From NCBI GenBank assembly GCA_023424275.1, contig JAFAED010000144.1, positions 1 through 5,933 of the forward strand: a stretch of 5,933 nt of DNA. The letters are read 5' to 3'. Positions 5,436 to 5,933 of the stretch are shown piece by piece. The notes under the pieces are model-generated. The model was given only the letters and a program-made list of their open reading frames with translations. It ran no database searches and had not been told where the DNA came from. Made by a program: the position numbers and the translations under genes. This stretch comes from Pseudomonadota bacterium. GTDB lineage: Bacteria; Pseudomonadota; Alphaproteobacteria; Sphingomonadales; Sphingomonadaceae. How positions within the stretch are numbered: position 1 is the stretch's first letter; every line of letters begins with the position of its first letter.

Positions 5436-5846
5436 ATGACCAGTGCTGCCCTGCCCCATGACCATGATATCAAGGTCGGTCCCGATGCGATCGACTTCAT
5501 GGGGCATGTGAACAACGCCCATTATCTGAGCTGGGTGCAGGAAGCGGTGCTCGCACATTGGCGCCACATCGCACCGCCCGACGCGGTCGCGGCGCATCTG
5601 TGGGTCGCACTGAAGCACGAGATCACCTATCGCCGCCCCGCCTTCCTCGACGATCAGGTCATCGCGACGGTGATCCTTGAAAAAGTCCAGGGCGCGCGCG
5701 CCTTTTACGAGACGATCATCAAACGCGGCGAGGATGTGCTCGCCGAAGTCAAATCGAGTTGGTGCTGCATCGATGCCAAAACGCTTCGTCCCGCGCGCCT
5801 TGCGAGCGAGGTGGTCGCGCGCTTCTTCCCGGGCGAAAAACCCTAG
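5436..5846 (+). CDS. Acyl-CoA thioesterase, hotdog fold (4HBT / YbgC-FadM type)
   Basis: A 136-residue protein of normal length for the single hotdog-domain thioesterases, which hydrolyse acyl-CoA thioesters to acid and CoA in the cytoplasm. The family signature is near the N-terminus: IDFMGHVNNAHYLSWVQEA, with Asp20 as the probable catalytic carboxylate and His24-Asn26-Asn27 at the active site, leading into the central helix. The later strands (HEITYRRPAFLDDQVIAT, then ARAFYETIIKRGEDVLAEVKSSWCCID) follow the usual order. The substrate cannot be told; 4-hydroxybenzoyl-CoA and medium-chain acyl-CoAs are both hydrolysed by relatives. The frame is open to 5157, but that part is the queF gene in another frame. 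ATG 5436 is the only start that keeps Asp20 without foreign sequence. No Shine-Dalgarno sequence is visible, only the 18-bp palindrome, so the mRNA may be leaderless or poorly initiated. Confidence 0.88.
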   Translation: MTSAALPHDHDIKVGPDAIDFMGHVNNAHYLSWVQEAVLAHWRHIAPPDAVAAHLWVALKHEITYRRPAFLDDQVIATVILEKVQGARAFYETIIKRGEDVLAEVKSSWCCIDAKTLRPARLASEVVARFFPGEKP

Positions 5847-5869
5847 CTCGCCGTCGAGCGACGATTTTT
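5846..5869 (+). terminator. Weak intrinsic terminator candidate after the thioesterase gene
   Basis: Two mutually exclusive short stems precede TTTTT (5865-5869): GCTCG-CCGT-CGAGC (5846-5859) and CGTC-GAGC-GACG (5852-5863), the latter one base before the T-run. Both are short. Position directly after the stop and before a probable convergent gene supports a terminator role. Confidence 0.35.
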
Positions 5870-5933
5870 ACGGGCTTACTGGATCATCGTCGCCATCGGC
5901 CACCAGCCAGATACCGCCGGCAATGATCGCGAT
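5868..5933 (-). CDS. Possible C-terminal tail of a membrane protein (partial)
   Basis: On the minus strand a frame open from the window edge encodes 21 residues, IAIIAGGIWLV followed by ADGDDDPVSP, then TAA at 5868-5870. A hydrophobic stretch followed by a short acidic tail looks like the last membrane helix and cytoplasmic or periplasmic end of a protein. It would converge on the thioesterase gene. Another frame is also open here (ending ...MATMIQ), so the reading is uncertain and no family can be named. Confidence 0.35.
   Translation of the reverse strand: MAIIAGGIWLVADGDDDPVSP

Noticed and set aside
5416..5444. TTGACA at 5416-5421 as the -35 box of the thioesterase gene
   Set aside because: A -10 at normal spacing would lie at about 5439, inside the coding region, with no TATAAT-like sequence. 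The hexamer is better explained as half of the palindrome.
1..5933. Mobile elements, CRISPR arrays, tRNA or rRNA genes, toxin-antitoxin or defence genes
   Set aside because: No transposase, terminal repeats, regularly spaced repeats, cloverleaf or matching protein motifs were seen. Nearly all of the sequence is accounted for by the genes listed.

Overview
The window is high-GC chromosomal DNA that reads like an alphaproteobacterium, most likely a sphingomonad (Sphingopyxis or Sphingomonas type). This rests on the codon use (strong G/C third positions), on how the recognisable proteins read, and on the compact layout. It is inference; no database was consulted. I see no insertion sequence, prophage gene, CRISPR array, tRNA or rRNA. 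Most of it is ordinary core metabolism.

Layout. The plus-strand 3' end of an inorganic pyrophosphatase gene (1-99) meets, stop codon against stop codon, a minus-strand run of three genes read from 3149 down to 96: sseA (3-mercaptopyruvate sulfurtransferase), metC (cystathionine beta-lyase) and an MscS-type mechanosensitive channel. metC and the channel gene share an ATGA start/stop overlap. sseA and metC are 67 bases apart, and that gap holds a strong hairpin that buries part of the metC ribosome binding site. A 180-base gap (3150-3329) carries the probable sseA promoter region. Beyond it is a minus-strand gene (3330-4637) for a Pro-rich envelope protein of unknown function, with a signal peptide, one internal membrane segment and a C-terminal beta-rich domain.

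A 236-base divergent region (4638-4873) separates that gene from plus-strand queF (4874-5344, preQ0 reductase of the queuosine pathway). It contains a perfect 14-bp inverted repeat, a competing upstream pairing segment, and a 25-codon open frame behind an AGGAG whose stop overlaps the queF start. queF is followed by a hairpin over its stop codon, an AT-rich stretch, an 18-bp perfect palindrome ending 3 bases before the next start, and a hotdog-fold acyl-CoA thioesterase gene (5436-5846). The last bases hold a weak terminator candidate and perhaps the tail of a minus-strand membrane protein.

How the genes relate. sseA and metC both handle sulfur amino acids or their keto-acid products, so the operon makes partial metabolic sense; the channel gene looks like a translationally coupled passenger. 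queF and the thioesterase appear to be separate units. The best candidates for something undescribed are regulatory: the structured queF leader, the palindrome at the thioesterase start and the hairpin before metC. I found no convincing new multi-gene system.
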